Shown piece after piece: positions 38,668 through 49,049 of a DNA stretch of 64,000 nt. The translations under genes were made by a program, and so were the position numbers. Source of the stretch: Anastatus disparis (taxonomy: Eukaryota > Arthropoda > Insecta > Hymenoptera > Eupelmidae). The notes beneath the pieces were generated by a model. The model ran no database searches, was not told where the DNA came from, and saw only the letters and a program-made list of their open reading frames with translations. Position 1 is the stretch's first letter. Each line of letters starts with the position of its first letter. The stretch covers positions 10,605,501-10,669,500 of the forward strand of contig JAFFSR010000218.1 in assembly GCA_017163975.1 (NCBI GenBank). The letters are read 5' to 3'.

Positions 38668-38751
38668 CTGATAAGGATAAGCGCCTGGTCTGTAAAAGCT
38701 GCTGGTTGTTAATGCCGGATGACTCTTACTGCTTCCGCACATCGATGCCAT
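38668..38751 (-). CDS. Candidate first coding exon of an unidentified minus-strand gene
   Basis: On the minus strand a purine-rich leader (GGGGGAAAGATGG) gives an ATG in good context, followed by 28 codons that start MASMCGSSKSHPALTTSSFY and end RPGAYPYQ. The frame closes at CAG|GTATAG, a usable splice donor in phase 0. The G+C content and the Ser/Thr/Tyr/Pro-rich composition stand out sharply from the surrounding A+T-rich DNA, and there is no stop in frame. The region 0.7 kb upstream has promoter-like features (39467-39520). I do not recognise the protein; a short Ser/Tyr-rich N-terminus before a large first intron is common in insect transcription factors and RNA-binding proteins. Downstream exons would lie at lower coordinates, and I could not identify any in the window. 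Confidence 0.4.
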
Positions 38752-39900
38752 CTTTCCCCCTTTTTTTTATTTTACTTTTTTTTCCCTGATATCTTCTTCT
38801 TCTTCTTCTTAAAAAGTATAAAATCACTCTCACTTAAAAATTATCGTATCCCTTTTATTTGTCTGCCTCTTTTTTTGCACTGATTAATCGAATTAGGAGT
38901 ACATTGCGATTTTGTTGTGCGTGATTGTTTCTTCGCTAATCTACATCTATTGAAGTTGTTTAATTTTATCACATAGTTAAATTGTTTAATGAAGGTTGAA
39001 TGTTTTTTATAGATAAAATTTTGTGGGAAAAATGTAAAAGATAAACTTCATTTAGTTTCTTCAATAGAAGTTTTTACAATAAGTTATTTGATTATTCGGT
39101 TATTTCTTCATTTAAATAATATTAAATTTTTGTAAAAAAATTTCAGACAATCCTTGCTAAGCAATCTTCAAGCAACCATAAATATCACAAAAATAAAAAA
39201 TCCTAAAAGACACTATATCTTCATTTTCATATCACACTTTTAACAACAATAATCGTTCTCCAATCCCCAGACCTACTCTCTTCAGCCAAAATATTCTCAC
39301 GATCCCTCATGCAAAAAAGAAGTCCAAATAAATTAAACTAAAGAATCCACTAAACGTTTTCAAAGCCGCCTCGATAATCTTAAAAGTATTATATATATAT
39401 AAAAAAAAGAAGAAGAAGCAACTAAAATAAAGTAGTAAGGTATACGCGTCCGGCCAACAAGGCGGCTTAAAACCGACTGACAGTCAGCGATGTTCCAGCG
39501 CCGCCATTCTTCATCTTCATTCTTTAAAGCCTATCTCTCTCTCTCGCTCTTTTTCTCTCCCTTCTTTTACTTTGCCTTTATGCTCTTCTTCTTCCTTTTG
39601 GTCTCTCTCGCGGCATAAAACCTTTAAGGTAGAAAGAGAAGAAGAAGAAGAAGAAGAAGTAGATGGAGAAGAAGATATGAAGAAGACAGAGAGGGAGTAA
39701 GACCAAAAGGGATAGTTTTCTTATCCTTTTTCTTTTTTTCCTTCTTCTTCTTCTTCTTTTTTTTTAAACTTGCTTTGCCGCTGACTTGGGATGGTTAGAT
39801 GTATACCGGAAGTTTTAGCCAGCCGGTGGTTATATACGCGATCTTCTTCTTCTTCTTCTTATTTATTTTAAGTGGAGTTGCGTTAAAGCAAAGCTAGTTT
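38752..39900 (-). promoter_or_regulatory. Candidate 5' UTR/promoter region of the minus-strand gene
   Basis: This is a G+C-richer block upstream (minus strand) of the candidate exon. The palindrome CTGACAGTCAG (39476-39486) yields the initiator-like TCAGT on the minus strand. A small open frame on the minus strand, 39467-39520, encodes 17 codons (MKMKNGGAGTSLTVSRF then stop) and could be an upstream ORF. Long GAA and CTT tracts flank it (39631-39690, 39725-39765, 39843-39860 and 38791-38810). No TATA box lies at the expected spacing. The assignment depends on the exon at 38668-38751. Confidence 0.25.
39631..39765. repeat. GAA tract facing a TTC tract (inverted simple repeats)
   Basis: A (GAA)n-rich run at about 39631-39690 is followed within 40 bases by a CTT/TTC-rich run (39725-39765) on the same strand, so the two can pair as an imperfect hairpin. 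Purine/pyrimidine mirror tracts of this type can also form triplex DNA. Confidence 0.65.
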
Positions 39901-42900
39901 AGGATGCTTAAGGCTTCGAGAGAATTTTTTTATTCGGCTAAACTTGGGTATCTTATTCTTCTGTTCTTTTTCTTCTTTATAAAGTTTGGATAATTTATTT
40001 GCGAGATTTGACAAATATGCATAATAAGTAAAAAAGGAAAACTGAAAATTCTGTTTTGATATTTTTAAAATACGTGTTCCATTTTAACAATTTTATTATC
40101 GACTGATATTTACCTTGATAAGAGTGAACAAAGTTTTTGTTTATTTAAAGCTATTAAGGATGATTAATTATTCAATATTTCAATGGGCATAAATAAAAAA
40201 GAATTATTTAAAACAATTTATATTAACCAATCTGTATAATTGATCAGTTATAATGATTAATGGCTCTTCTTCAAACGGTTGCATTAAATATTGTTAAATT
40301 TTTTTCTCTTAATAGTTACCATATTTTATTACAGCTCAAATAATAAGATAGAATTTGGAGCTAAATGTGTCGTACATTTAGCTTTAACGCTAATTTATAA
40401 TGATTTAGTGATTTAATAATGTATAAGCCGCATTTATTATCCACTTAATATCCAATTTGTCAAAAATTTAAAAATTCATTTTTATCATTTTAATGCTGGC
40501 CTGTATTAAACCTGTTGTAATTTAACATATAATTATTAAACATTTTTTAGTATAATAACGAGATACAAGCTGAGATTGTTGAAAATGTGAAATTGTAATA
40601 TCATGGAATTTCGTAAAAACAGGAGTATTCCATAAAGTCCTCGGATAATAAAAATTATAAGAAACTGGTATATTCTCTCTGTGTGTACACGCTATGTGAC
40701 TTTAATCTAGTTTGAGAAACGAGTTCAAGGGGATAATATAAAATTTAGGCAAAAAGAACACTTTCTAGAGGTTTGTCGAGTTTAATTCAGGGCTGGTGTT
40801 ACGATTATTTGGTCACTGAATATTTTACAGTCGATTTGTTCAATGTACATAGGAAGCAACTGCGTATGACAATTAGCGGTATAGGGATTTTTCTTTTGAT
40901 AATTAAAATTTTATTCCTATCGATTCTTAAAAATGATGTTTTTTATAGGATTTTGAATATTAATTGCAAATATACATAAATTACATATAAAACACCTCAA
41001 GTTTTAAGTAAAATATTTAAATTATTTTAATATTCATGGAATGTTTATTTTTGAAAATTCCCATAAAAATGCTATCTGAAATTTTTTTATGATAAATTTT
41101 TCTATGAGTTTTATAAATTCTTTAATGTTTTATAAATATTTAACATTCATAGGATATCAAAAACTCTTAAAAGTTTAATGAAATTTATAAAAATCTTAAA
41201 CCTTTTACTCATCTATATAATAAAATTATTTTTAATTTAAAAAAAATCATTAATTAATTATAAATTGAAAAAATTAATTAATCAATCAACGTTAAAAGCT
41301 CGATAATTCAATACCATTTATCACTTATCTATAATCCGATTCAATCGAAATGAAATTGTCATAATACTAAATAGAGCATAAACATTAATAAATTTATTTA
41401 TGCGCTTACGTTCATTTTGATTATTTATTTTCTATTTATCAACAGTCACATTTGTCGTGAAAGTCTTTATTTATTTTTTCTAACAACAAATTCTTTGAAG
41501 AAGCAACCAGTTAAACTGGTTACAAAGCAGCATTAATAATCTACTGGAGTGAAAATTTTTCATTAAACTTGTTTGTTTATGACAAATAAAGCAAATCGTC
41601 ACCTATACATATCATCAAAAATACAAAAATGCTATATTAAACAAAATCGAATGAATATTACAACGTTTAGTTGCAAGTTAAATCGACGTAATATTAATCA
41701 AAGATAATCTTGCAAACAACCATAACTAATGTTTTTTAAATAAAATATTTAATTTACGGTTGTAATTTTGCTAAATTTAAAATAAAATATAATTACTGTC
41801 TCGGTGTGTAATTAACAAATCATCGCGTGAGCGTTATAATTTATAAGTTTTTAAAAATGTAAATTATTCCGCTCATTGTGAAAATCACTTTGAAAGCGCA
41901 AGCCAAGTGTTACAAGTGAGCTTTGTTGTATGTGCGATTGTTAACAGGTTAATTAAATCTTGAATGTTGATTTAGACTTTAGTCAATTTCATCAAAAGCT
42001 TTACGTCTTGGATTGTAATCAGTTTGATGAAGATTTATCAATTTTTTTCGATTAATTTTTAGATTATATTAGATAGATATTTATTTTGTGACTGAAGTGC
42101 AAAAATGATGCGTAAAGCAATATCAAATTAAAATATGTAAGTATTTACAAAAATTGCTTGGATAAACAGTATCACAGTACACAAATTAAAACTAATAAAT
42201 GAAAAATACTGTAAGGTAATAACCATCAGCCAGCAATAAAATTCATATAAGTATAATAAAATTTTTACTTATATAACTGATATAAAAATGCAAACTATTA
42301 TATTTTTCAAATATTTTCATTAACAATTTTTTTGTAAGAAAACATCACCTTGATAAATTACAAAAAAAAATCATTTGGATAGTTATATCTTGTAATCACA
42401 AATGCTTTACAATATCATCCATTTTTATTTATAAAAACTTGTGAAATTTAAAAACTTCTAATTCTAGAGGTTAAATTTAAGAAATTGATTTTAATTCTTC
42501 AATATATTGTTTAAATAATATATTATACTAATTGCACAATGTAACATTGTAAAATCTTATCAAAAAGTTAACCAACTTGAACGAGCCATTTTTAAACTCA
42601 AACATCCACGCATATGTGCCTTTATATTAAAGTTCACGCCAAATAAAACATATCACGCGTAATTAAGTTAAAAAAATGCTCGGATCACGAATGCAACTTT
42701 GCTCATATACAAAATGACACACATAAAGCTTTTTACGCTTTACACTTTGCAGAAGAAGAAGAAGGAAAAGAAGGAGAAGAAAAAAATACTTAGCCACATG
42801 GAAAAAGGTAAGTAAAGTAAAAGAGAAAAAAAAAAGGAGAAAGAATAGGCGCCGAGTGATTTGAACGTCCGCACTATAGCGTAACCAACTCTGTACATCT

Positions 42901-43047
42901 TCCGTCTTTTTGTGCTTCCCTCTTATGCTTAAAAAACTAATCCTTCACTATTTTTTTTTCCTTCTTTAACCTTTCTTCTTTTCTTTCTTATTTTTCCTTT
43001 TTTTCTCTTTTTTTTTTGCTTCTTTTTTGTTCCCCGGTGTACGCCAC

Positions 43048-43085
43048 AAGTGTCGATGACCGCGTGTGTGCGCACCTCGACACTT
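43048..43085. other. G+C-rich hairpin AAGTGTCGA...TCGACACTT
   Basis: A perfect 9-bp stem (43048-43056 with 43077-43085) encloses a 20-base G+C-rich loop that contains CGCGTGTGTGCGC. It is isolated in A+T-rich DNA between two pyrimidine tracts. It may be a structured RNA or a protein-binding palindrome; no known family was recognised. Confidence 0.3.
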
Positions 43086-44264
43086 CAATTAACGTCGAAC
43101 GCAAGGGAGCCTATAATAATTATCCCCGTAGTTTGCCATTTTATTATTTTACTTTTTTTTCTTCTTTCTTTCTTTCTTTTTATTGTTGTTGATCTTTTTC
43201 AGTTGTCGGTACGTTTATAGAAAAGGGTTTTAAAAGGATGGAATTCACGTTTAGAAATATGCATTATTTTACGTGCTCCTCGCCGCTCGATGGGATTGTC
43301 AGAAGGTCAAGAAAAGAAATTGACGGGTTTTTACTTTTTAATTTACGAGATGAAAATTGTGCCGATGTATATACCTGAGAAGTATATATATATGTACGTA
43401 ATGATGTCTTGAAATGTTAAGCGCATGGGCTGGGGGTTAGTTAAAATTTATTTATGTATTACTATTATTTGTTAGACACGTTATTTAATTTAAGTATAAA
43501 GTACTTGGAAATTATGGTGTAGGCGATTGAAAAATTTATTTTTATTTCATTTTTTGTTTATTAAAAAGATTGCTTTAAGTTTTATTATTTGAAATTGAAA
43601 ATTTTTTTAAAAAAAAAGGTGAAAATATATATAGTTGAAAAATTTTCATTAAATTTCAATAGGCATTCCATTATATTCTAATTTACTTTAAATAATTGCT
43701 TGGATACTTTATTTTAAAGCTAAATAACTTATATATTAAGAAGTCTCAAATTATATTTATAAGCTGAGAAAATCTTACCGCACTAAATTACCATAAACCG
43801 TAACATTTCTCCCGTTTAAATTACAAAATTTAAATAAAATTATATATTATATAATTAAAATGAGATTAAACAAAACTTTAAAATTAAATAAAATAAATAA
43901 TCTTTGAAATTTACTATCTTCAACGCAATAAATGAAGAAAAATTTGCAAAGAAAAAATAAAAACTTTGAATCCTCAACACACCGCGAAAACAATAGCTTA
44001 ATACGAAGCTCTCCTGCACTACATATACATTTCCTCTGTCAAAGTAACATTTCCCACAGGTATACTTATTAAATTCATTATTCAACGTTTGAGCATCTGT
44101 CTTGTGTATACTCGCATAGTTTTATTATTCTTCAATTAAAAATCTGCATATAATTGCGGAGATAATTTTCCGAGGCAGAAAACTTTATTTTTTTTTATTT
44201 CGTGCATCATCGATTGTCATTAAAAATTGTAACGTGATCTTTTATTTTCCGTCTGGCCTATGAT

Positions 44265-44267
44265 ACG

Positions 44268-44329
<62 letters not shown>

Positions 44330-44332
44330 CGT
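44265..44332. repeat. (TA)n microsatellite closed by ACGCTG/CAGCGT arms
   Basis: There are about 27 uninterrupted TA units (44273-44326), flanked by ACGCTG on the left and its inverted copy CAGCGT on the right, so the whole 68 bases form one cruciform-capable palindrome. Length polymorphism and assembly error are both likely here. Confidence 0.9.
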
Positions 44333-46045
44333 AATTGAAGATTCTAAAGGTACATACAAAGTATCGAGCACGAAAAAGGCTTACACAAGTCAATGGACGG
44401 TTACTTCTTATTTTCTTTTTTTTTTATAGTTTTGAGAGAGACCTTCGCTCGTGTTATTGATGGAGAAGTTTTTTGTTAAACGGTACGTGCGGTTTTTGTA
44501 CACACGGGTGCAGATTTAATCGATGCGGTTTACGAATAAACGTTATTGACGGCCAATTGAAAAAGGTTATAATTTTTACATTCGTTAAATAATGTTTGGT
44601 ATTTAAAATGTGTAAATAATAAAAATAATATTAAAAATTTTGAATCAATTTACGGTATGAACTAACAATAATTAATTATTTAGAAAAATATGTTTAATAG
44701 AGTATCGATTTTTTTAAATTGTTAATTTACAAGTAGAACCTTGATTGTAAATAGATAAAAAATGAATGCTTAAGTATTATCATTAACTTTGTTCATGCAC
44801 TGATTGGCATCTTTTTACTATGAGGTTGACATTACATAAATTAACTGTTTGTTTTTAATTTGATTTAGAAAAAACACATAAATATTATAAAATATTAAGG
44901 TTATTATGACAATAAATTAAAATATTTGTTTTTTATTTATATTTCACTTAATTATTATATATTTTGAGTTCTATAAGTGAAATAATATTTTATAAATATA
45001 TAATATTGAACTAATTAAAATTAAAGAACAAAATAAATAAGTAGGTTAATATTACTTATAACGTATTACACCGAGCTTTATAAATTGTTAGCCAATGTTA
45101 TTTTCATTTAATTAACTTTCCAATCACATCAATGATTTTAATTTTTTTACTAACAAAGACTCTGAAAAAAGATTTTCTAAAAGAGGCTCAAAAATTTGGG
45201 AAAAAATTTTGTAAAAATAAAAATATTTGCTCAACTATCCAAGTTGTTGGTATTAATTCATTTTTTTAATTTAATAAAAAATAATATTTATATATGATTT
45301 ATTTAAAAAATAAAAATAATACATACGATTATGAACTTAACCTACAGTATAGTAGCACGAAAAAGCAAAAACTAAATTACAACTCGGCGATAAACACCGT
45401 ACAGCGAAAGTTTTAAGATTCATTAGAAAATTTATTATCCACCAGACAAATGACAAGAGTTTTAAATGGTTCCTTATGTAAGTACGTAACACAAAAAGCA
45501 TTTTACGCCCGGGATGAAAAAAAAAAATGTAATATTTTTCCTTTTTTTTCGGCACTCATCTTTGTGCGCTACAGCACCGTTTGAACACATATTATTGCAC
45601 GTGCGCTATATTTTAAGCTTTCAGGATGTAATTTACGATTAAAACTTATGTATTTTCGCTGGTAATTAGGAAGTTACAACATCGAAAACGTGAGGGATGA
45701 AGAATATATATGTAATCTTAAAATTATGAACGATTTGAGTGATATGTGCGAAAAAGGTTGTTAAAATTAAATAATTTTATTATTAAAGAAAAACAATTTC
45801 ATATAATACAAAGTGATTATTGCTTTTTTCTTAACATTACGTAACTTTAATTGAATCTCATTTAGAATAAAAGGAGGTGGCTAGCAAACTTTTTTTTTGA
45901 TAAAATAAAATTTGGATTAAATTTAGGTTATGTAAGAAGAACGTTAGATTCCTTTTTTTAAAGTAACAGATTTCAAAAATATTCAAATCACGTCTGCATA
46001 AATTCGAAAATTTGAAAGAGAAGAAGAAGAAAAAAAACTCGTTAT

Positions 46046-46329
46046 TCTCGTTGTGCGAGAGCGAGAATCATATAAAGGTCGCGTAGTTGGATTATCAAAA
46101 ACCGTTACGTCAGAATACTTTCTTCACGTTCTCCTCATCTTTGCTGAAAAATTCTCTTTTTTTCTCTTTCCTTTTTCTCTCATTCCATTGCGCACTATAA
46201 CAAAAGCATTGATTGTTAAAAAACGAGCTGTTCGGTTATTTGGTTGAATGTTTTTGTTTATTACGAGAAGAAACAATTGATTTTAATGTTGTTATAATTA
46301 AGAGAAATTATCAAACAAGAAATTATTAA
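46046..46329 (+). repeat. Duplicated noncoding block, copy 1
   Basis: This is a ~285-bp non-coding sequence repeated in the same orientation at 53329-53620. The two share long identical runs, such as ATCATATAAAGGTCGCGTAG and GGATTATCAAAAACCGTTAC, then an alignable CT-rich middle and the tail AGAAGAAACAAT..TTGTTATAATTAA. The best-conserved part contains a TATAAAG, a GATTATC and a Myb-like AACCGTTAC string, so it may be a duplicated promoter or enhancer rather than a transposon; no terminal repeats were seen. The two copies bracket the Dim1 gene pair. Confidence 0.75.
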
Positions 46330-46946
46330 ATTTTAATTAAATTATTCTCAAATTTTGATATTTATCGGTGTCGATAAATTATAACTTTGTTTTGGTCGCA
46401 CCAGCGAATAGTTTCCATTCAAAAACGCGTCAATTACCTTCATTATTCTAATATATTTTTTATTTGGCTAAGAATAATATTTCCATAAAAAATAATAAAA
46501 TTACCTTTTAAAAATCTATTTTTTGAATAAATCAACTCTAATTTTCGGCAGGATCTACTATTTTTTAGAATCAATTTAGAATAATTTTTTAAATATTTAT
46601 CTTTCGAATTAAAAAAAAAAGTATTCGTTAACCAATCTTGTCAAAGACGTCATAATGGAATTTCGTATAAAGATTTCTTGAAACTCTGGTTTATAACGAG
46701 GGATAAAATGATTTTTTTCTAAATGTAAAAAATATAATGCCGAGTCAAATAATTTAAGATGATATAATAGGGTATATGATTTAACGATACTGCAATTTCT
46801 CGAATTTTTAATCTTTATTCAAAAATTTTCCGAAATATCTTAATATTATGCTTTTTATTAATTAAAATGGAATGCTGTAATATAAAGATATTTTTAAAAC
46901 TTCTGTATTGAGAATTAAAAAATTTGATCCAAAGAAATTTCTGCAA

Positions 46947-47117
46947 CCCTGGAAGAAAATTGACCATATTGTAGGCATAATTGCTGGTCAACAAATGTTA
47001 AAATGGCACTTATCTAGAAATTCTAGAAATGATTTAAAAAAAATTTCTAGATAAGTGTCATTTTAACATGCGTTGACCAACAATTATGCTTAAGATATGG
47101 TCAATTTTCTTCCAGGG
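46947..47117. mobile_element. CCCTG-type palindromic MITE (171 bp)
   Basis: The ends are CCCTGGAAGAAAATTGACC and, inverted, GGTCAATTTTCTTCCAGGG. The arms pair through GCACTTATCTAGAAATT and AATTTCTAGATAAGTG near the centre. It is the same family as 5851-6022 (172 bp), with shared TTAAAATGGCA and GTCATTTTAACATG core segments. Non-coding. Confidence 0.82.
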
Positions 47118-47211
47118 AAATATTAATCCTTAAAAAAATTTCAATTGAAATCAAGAAAAATTTCCTAAGATCTTTGTCATTTATAATTGATGAATTTTTT
47201 TAAAACTTCAT

Positions 47212-47327
47212 TTAACGTCGCCGTATTAATGCCACTTTGCGATTCTAATTAGCGACGGAGGTCGTTTCAGTGTGTCACAAAGCGCATGTTATCGTATACA
47301 GAGGCGCTTGTATTTATCGTCTAATTG
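47212..47327 (-). mobile_element. Truncated family B SINE (3' part)
   Basis: On the minus strand this keeps the body (ACGATAACATGCGCTTTGTG) and the hairpin tail (CCTCCGTCGCTAATTAGAAT ... GGCGACGTTAAA) but lacks the tRNA-like head with the B box. 5' truncation with a retained 3' end is the usual outcome of LINE-driven retrotransposition. It lies about 0.8 kb upstream of Dim1 copy 1. Confidence 0.72.
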
Positions 47328-47910
47328 TTGATTACGCTCACATTTACCATATACGTTGCGCAGTATATTGATAGTTTATTTTTAATATCAGTAATATGAC
47401 GATAATATTTAGTTTGGTTTGTACTTTAAAAATTAATAGAAAATATTAAAGTAAGTAAAATGTTAAAAGCACATGGTTTATCGACTCCACCCAACAAGAC
47501 TTAATCCGAAGGATAGTTAACGGCTTAAAAACTCATTAAAATTTCGAAAATCTTAATTCTCAATACTACAATTTATCAATAAATGGGAAATTCTAGAAAT
47601 AAATGGATAATCTCAGTCCCATCTTGGTAAAATAAAACAAAGAAAAATATGCCGTAATACCTCCCATTAACAAAAATTTTGACAAAATTTACCATTCAAG
47701 GATTATGTAGAGAAAACTTTAATGAAAATGGGATGGACAATGTGAACCATGTTATCTGATGTGTTTCAATTTTAGTTTGTGTAAAGTCAGTCGTTTGACA
47801 AATCTCGAACAGTCAACATCGAGAAGGAAAAAAGTTTGAGTGCAATTCAGTAAGCTTACTTCAACTCAAATTCTTTAATCAATCAATTACTTCAAATATA
47901 TATATTTTCT

Positions 47911-48110
47911 TAAGAAAGGTCGTTTTTAGAGTACTATTTACATAGTTTTCATCGACCGGCTGTGTGATTAAGAACCAGAACTGTCTGTGTGTAAAGTTAC
48001 CAGAACAATATTTATCATCAGTGAAAAATCAAGAAAAAGTCTATCAACGTTCACTCCATTATATTAATAATTTTTCAATAAACCAAGAAGTTTAATAAAA
48101 AAGTTTCAAA
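47911..48110 (+). promoter_or_regulatory. Conserved 5' flank/5' UTR of Dim1 copy 1
   Basis: This 200-bp block is clearly homologous to the 5' flank of Dim1 copy 2 (51073-51458). Shared strings include ATCGACCGG/TACCGACCGG, GAACTGTCT, AAAGTTACCAGAACAATA and AAACCAAGAAGTT just before the ATG. Where copy 2 has 189 extra bases (51152-51340), this copy has only GTGTGT. Conservation across the promoter shows that the pair arose by DNA duplication, not by retroposition of an mRNA. Confidence 0.6.
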
Positions 48111-48539
48111 ATGTCTTATATGTTAACGCATCTCCGCAACGGATGGCAAGTGGATCAAGCAATTTTATCCGAAGAAGATCGAGTTGTCGTCGTAAGATTT
48201 GGACACGATTGGGATCCTATGTGTATGAAAATGGACGAAGTACTGTACAGCATTGCGGAGAAAGTGAAAAATTTTGCCACTTTTTACTTGGTTGACACGA
48301 CCGAAGTACCAGATTTCAATAAAATGTACGAATTGTACGATCCTTGTACGGTGATGTTCTTTTTTAGAAACAAACATATCATGATTGATTTGGGTACCGG
48401 CAACAATAACAAAATCAATTGGATAATAGAGGAGAAGCAAGAGATGATAGATATTCTTGAAACAGTGTATCGAGGAGCAAGAAAAGGCAGGGGTTTGGTG
48501 ATTTCTCCAAAAGATTATTCAACGAAATATCAATATTAG
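48111..48539 (+). CDS. Dim1: Dim1/TXNL4A-type U5 snRNP thioredoxin-fold protein, copy 1 (derived paralogue)
   Basis: This is a 142-residue, intronless member of the Dim1/Dib1/TXNL4A family, a thioredoxin-fold protein of the U4/U6.U5 tri-snRNP needed for pre-mRNA splicing. The full family length is present with hallmark segments GWQVDQAILSEEDRVVV, RFGHDWDP, MYELYDPCTVMFFFRNKHIM, DLGTGNNNKINW and RGARKGRGL. It differs from copy 2 at 13 residues (6, 9, 28, 47, 57, 58, 63, 105, 106, 108, 116, 131, 141). At most of these, copy 2 has the residue usual in other animals (His9, Ile28, Val57, Ile58, Ile63, Val131, Arg141), so copy 1 is the diverging one. By hand count 34 codons differ only synonymously, so purifying selection has acted. 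Copy 1 also uses more C/G-ending codons. Candidate poly(A) signals AATAAA lie near 48698-48710. Confidence 0.95.
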   Translation: MSYMLTHLRNGWQVDQAILSEEDRVVVVRFGHDWDPMCMKMDEVLYSIAEKVKNFATFYLVDTTEVPDFNKMYELYDPCTVMFFFRNKHIMIDLGTGNNNKINWIIEEKQEMIDILETVYRGARKGRGLVISPKDYSTKYQY

Positions 48540-49049
48540 TTTATCAATTTTTTAAAATTAAATTCAACGTCGCTGTATGTATGCTATTATTCTGATGCTA
48601 TAATTTTGCTTTTATGTTTTACTAGTCTGATTTTTATTTAATTATGTAAATTGTAATCCTACTGCGCCCTATATAATGTAAAATACAATAGTATTCAATA
48701 AATAATAAATTTTTTATAATATTACTGTAAAACTATGGCTATGTTTAATATTATTCTTTTTGACTAAAATTTTAACCGAGTGAACCACAAAAGATCTGTA
48801 TGTATACAATGTATAAAATGCAAAAAATTATATAAATCATATACGAATACTTGGATTCATATAAGAAGAATATGTGATCCTTGAGACACATTACTTTGTA
48901 GCGATTATAGTTTTGCTGCAACAAATATAATTAAGGCTTATACAACATATAAAAAATATATACACAAATATTGATCAAAAAGATTTCCAAAGTATAATCA
49001 AGCAACATTACGTGAAATATTATTTAATTGATTGCGAAAATTCAAATGA
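48540..49049. other. 3' flank of Dim1 copy 1
   Basis: It contains a ~40-base fragment of the family B SINE tail (48563-48601, AACGTCGCTGTATGTATGCT) within the likely 3' UTR, then AATAAA-type signals near 48700, then A+T-rich DNA without genes. Confidence 0.5.
48563..48601 (-). mobile_element. Family B SINE 3'-tail fragment
   Basis: AACGTCGCTGTATGTATGCT and the following TATTATTCTGATGCTA match the extreme 3' end of the family B SINE copies (for example TAACGTCGCTGTATTTATGC at 9275). It is only about 40 bases and sits in the 3' UTR of Dim1 copy 1. The short length leaves some doubt. Confidence 0.5.

Larger units (their letters stand above)
39901..46045. other. Gene-poor A+T-rich stretch
   Basis: No gene is supported on either strand. 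It contains pyrimidine tracts (42950-43020, 43150-43180), a G+C-rich hairpin (43048-43085) and a long (TA)n palindrome (44265-44332). The open frames at 40773-40979, 43855-44085 and 45337-45555 have no recognisable motifs. Confidence 0.45.
46330..47890. other. Upstream region of Dim1 copy 1
   Basis: A+T-rich sequence holding one 171-bp MITE (46947-47117) and a truncated family B SINE (47212-47327). No additional coding sequence was seen. Confidence 0.5.

Noticed and set aside
48165..48440. Minus-strand open frame of 91 codons inside Dim1 copy 1 (and its counterpart at 51513-51725)
   Set aside because: Antisense shadow of the Dim1 coding sequence.
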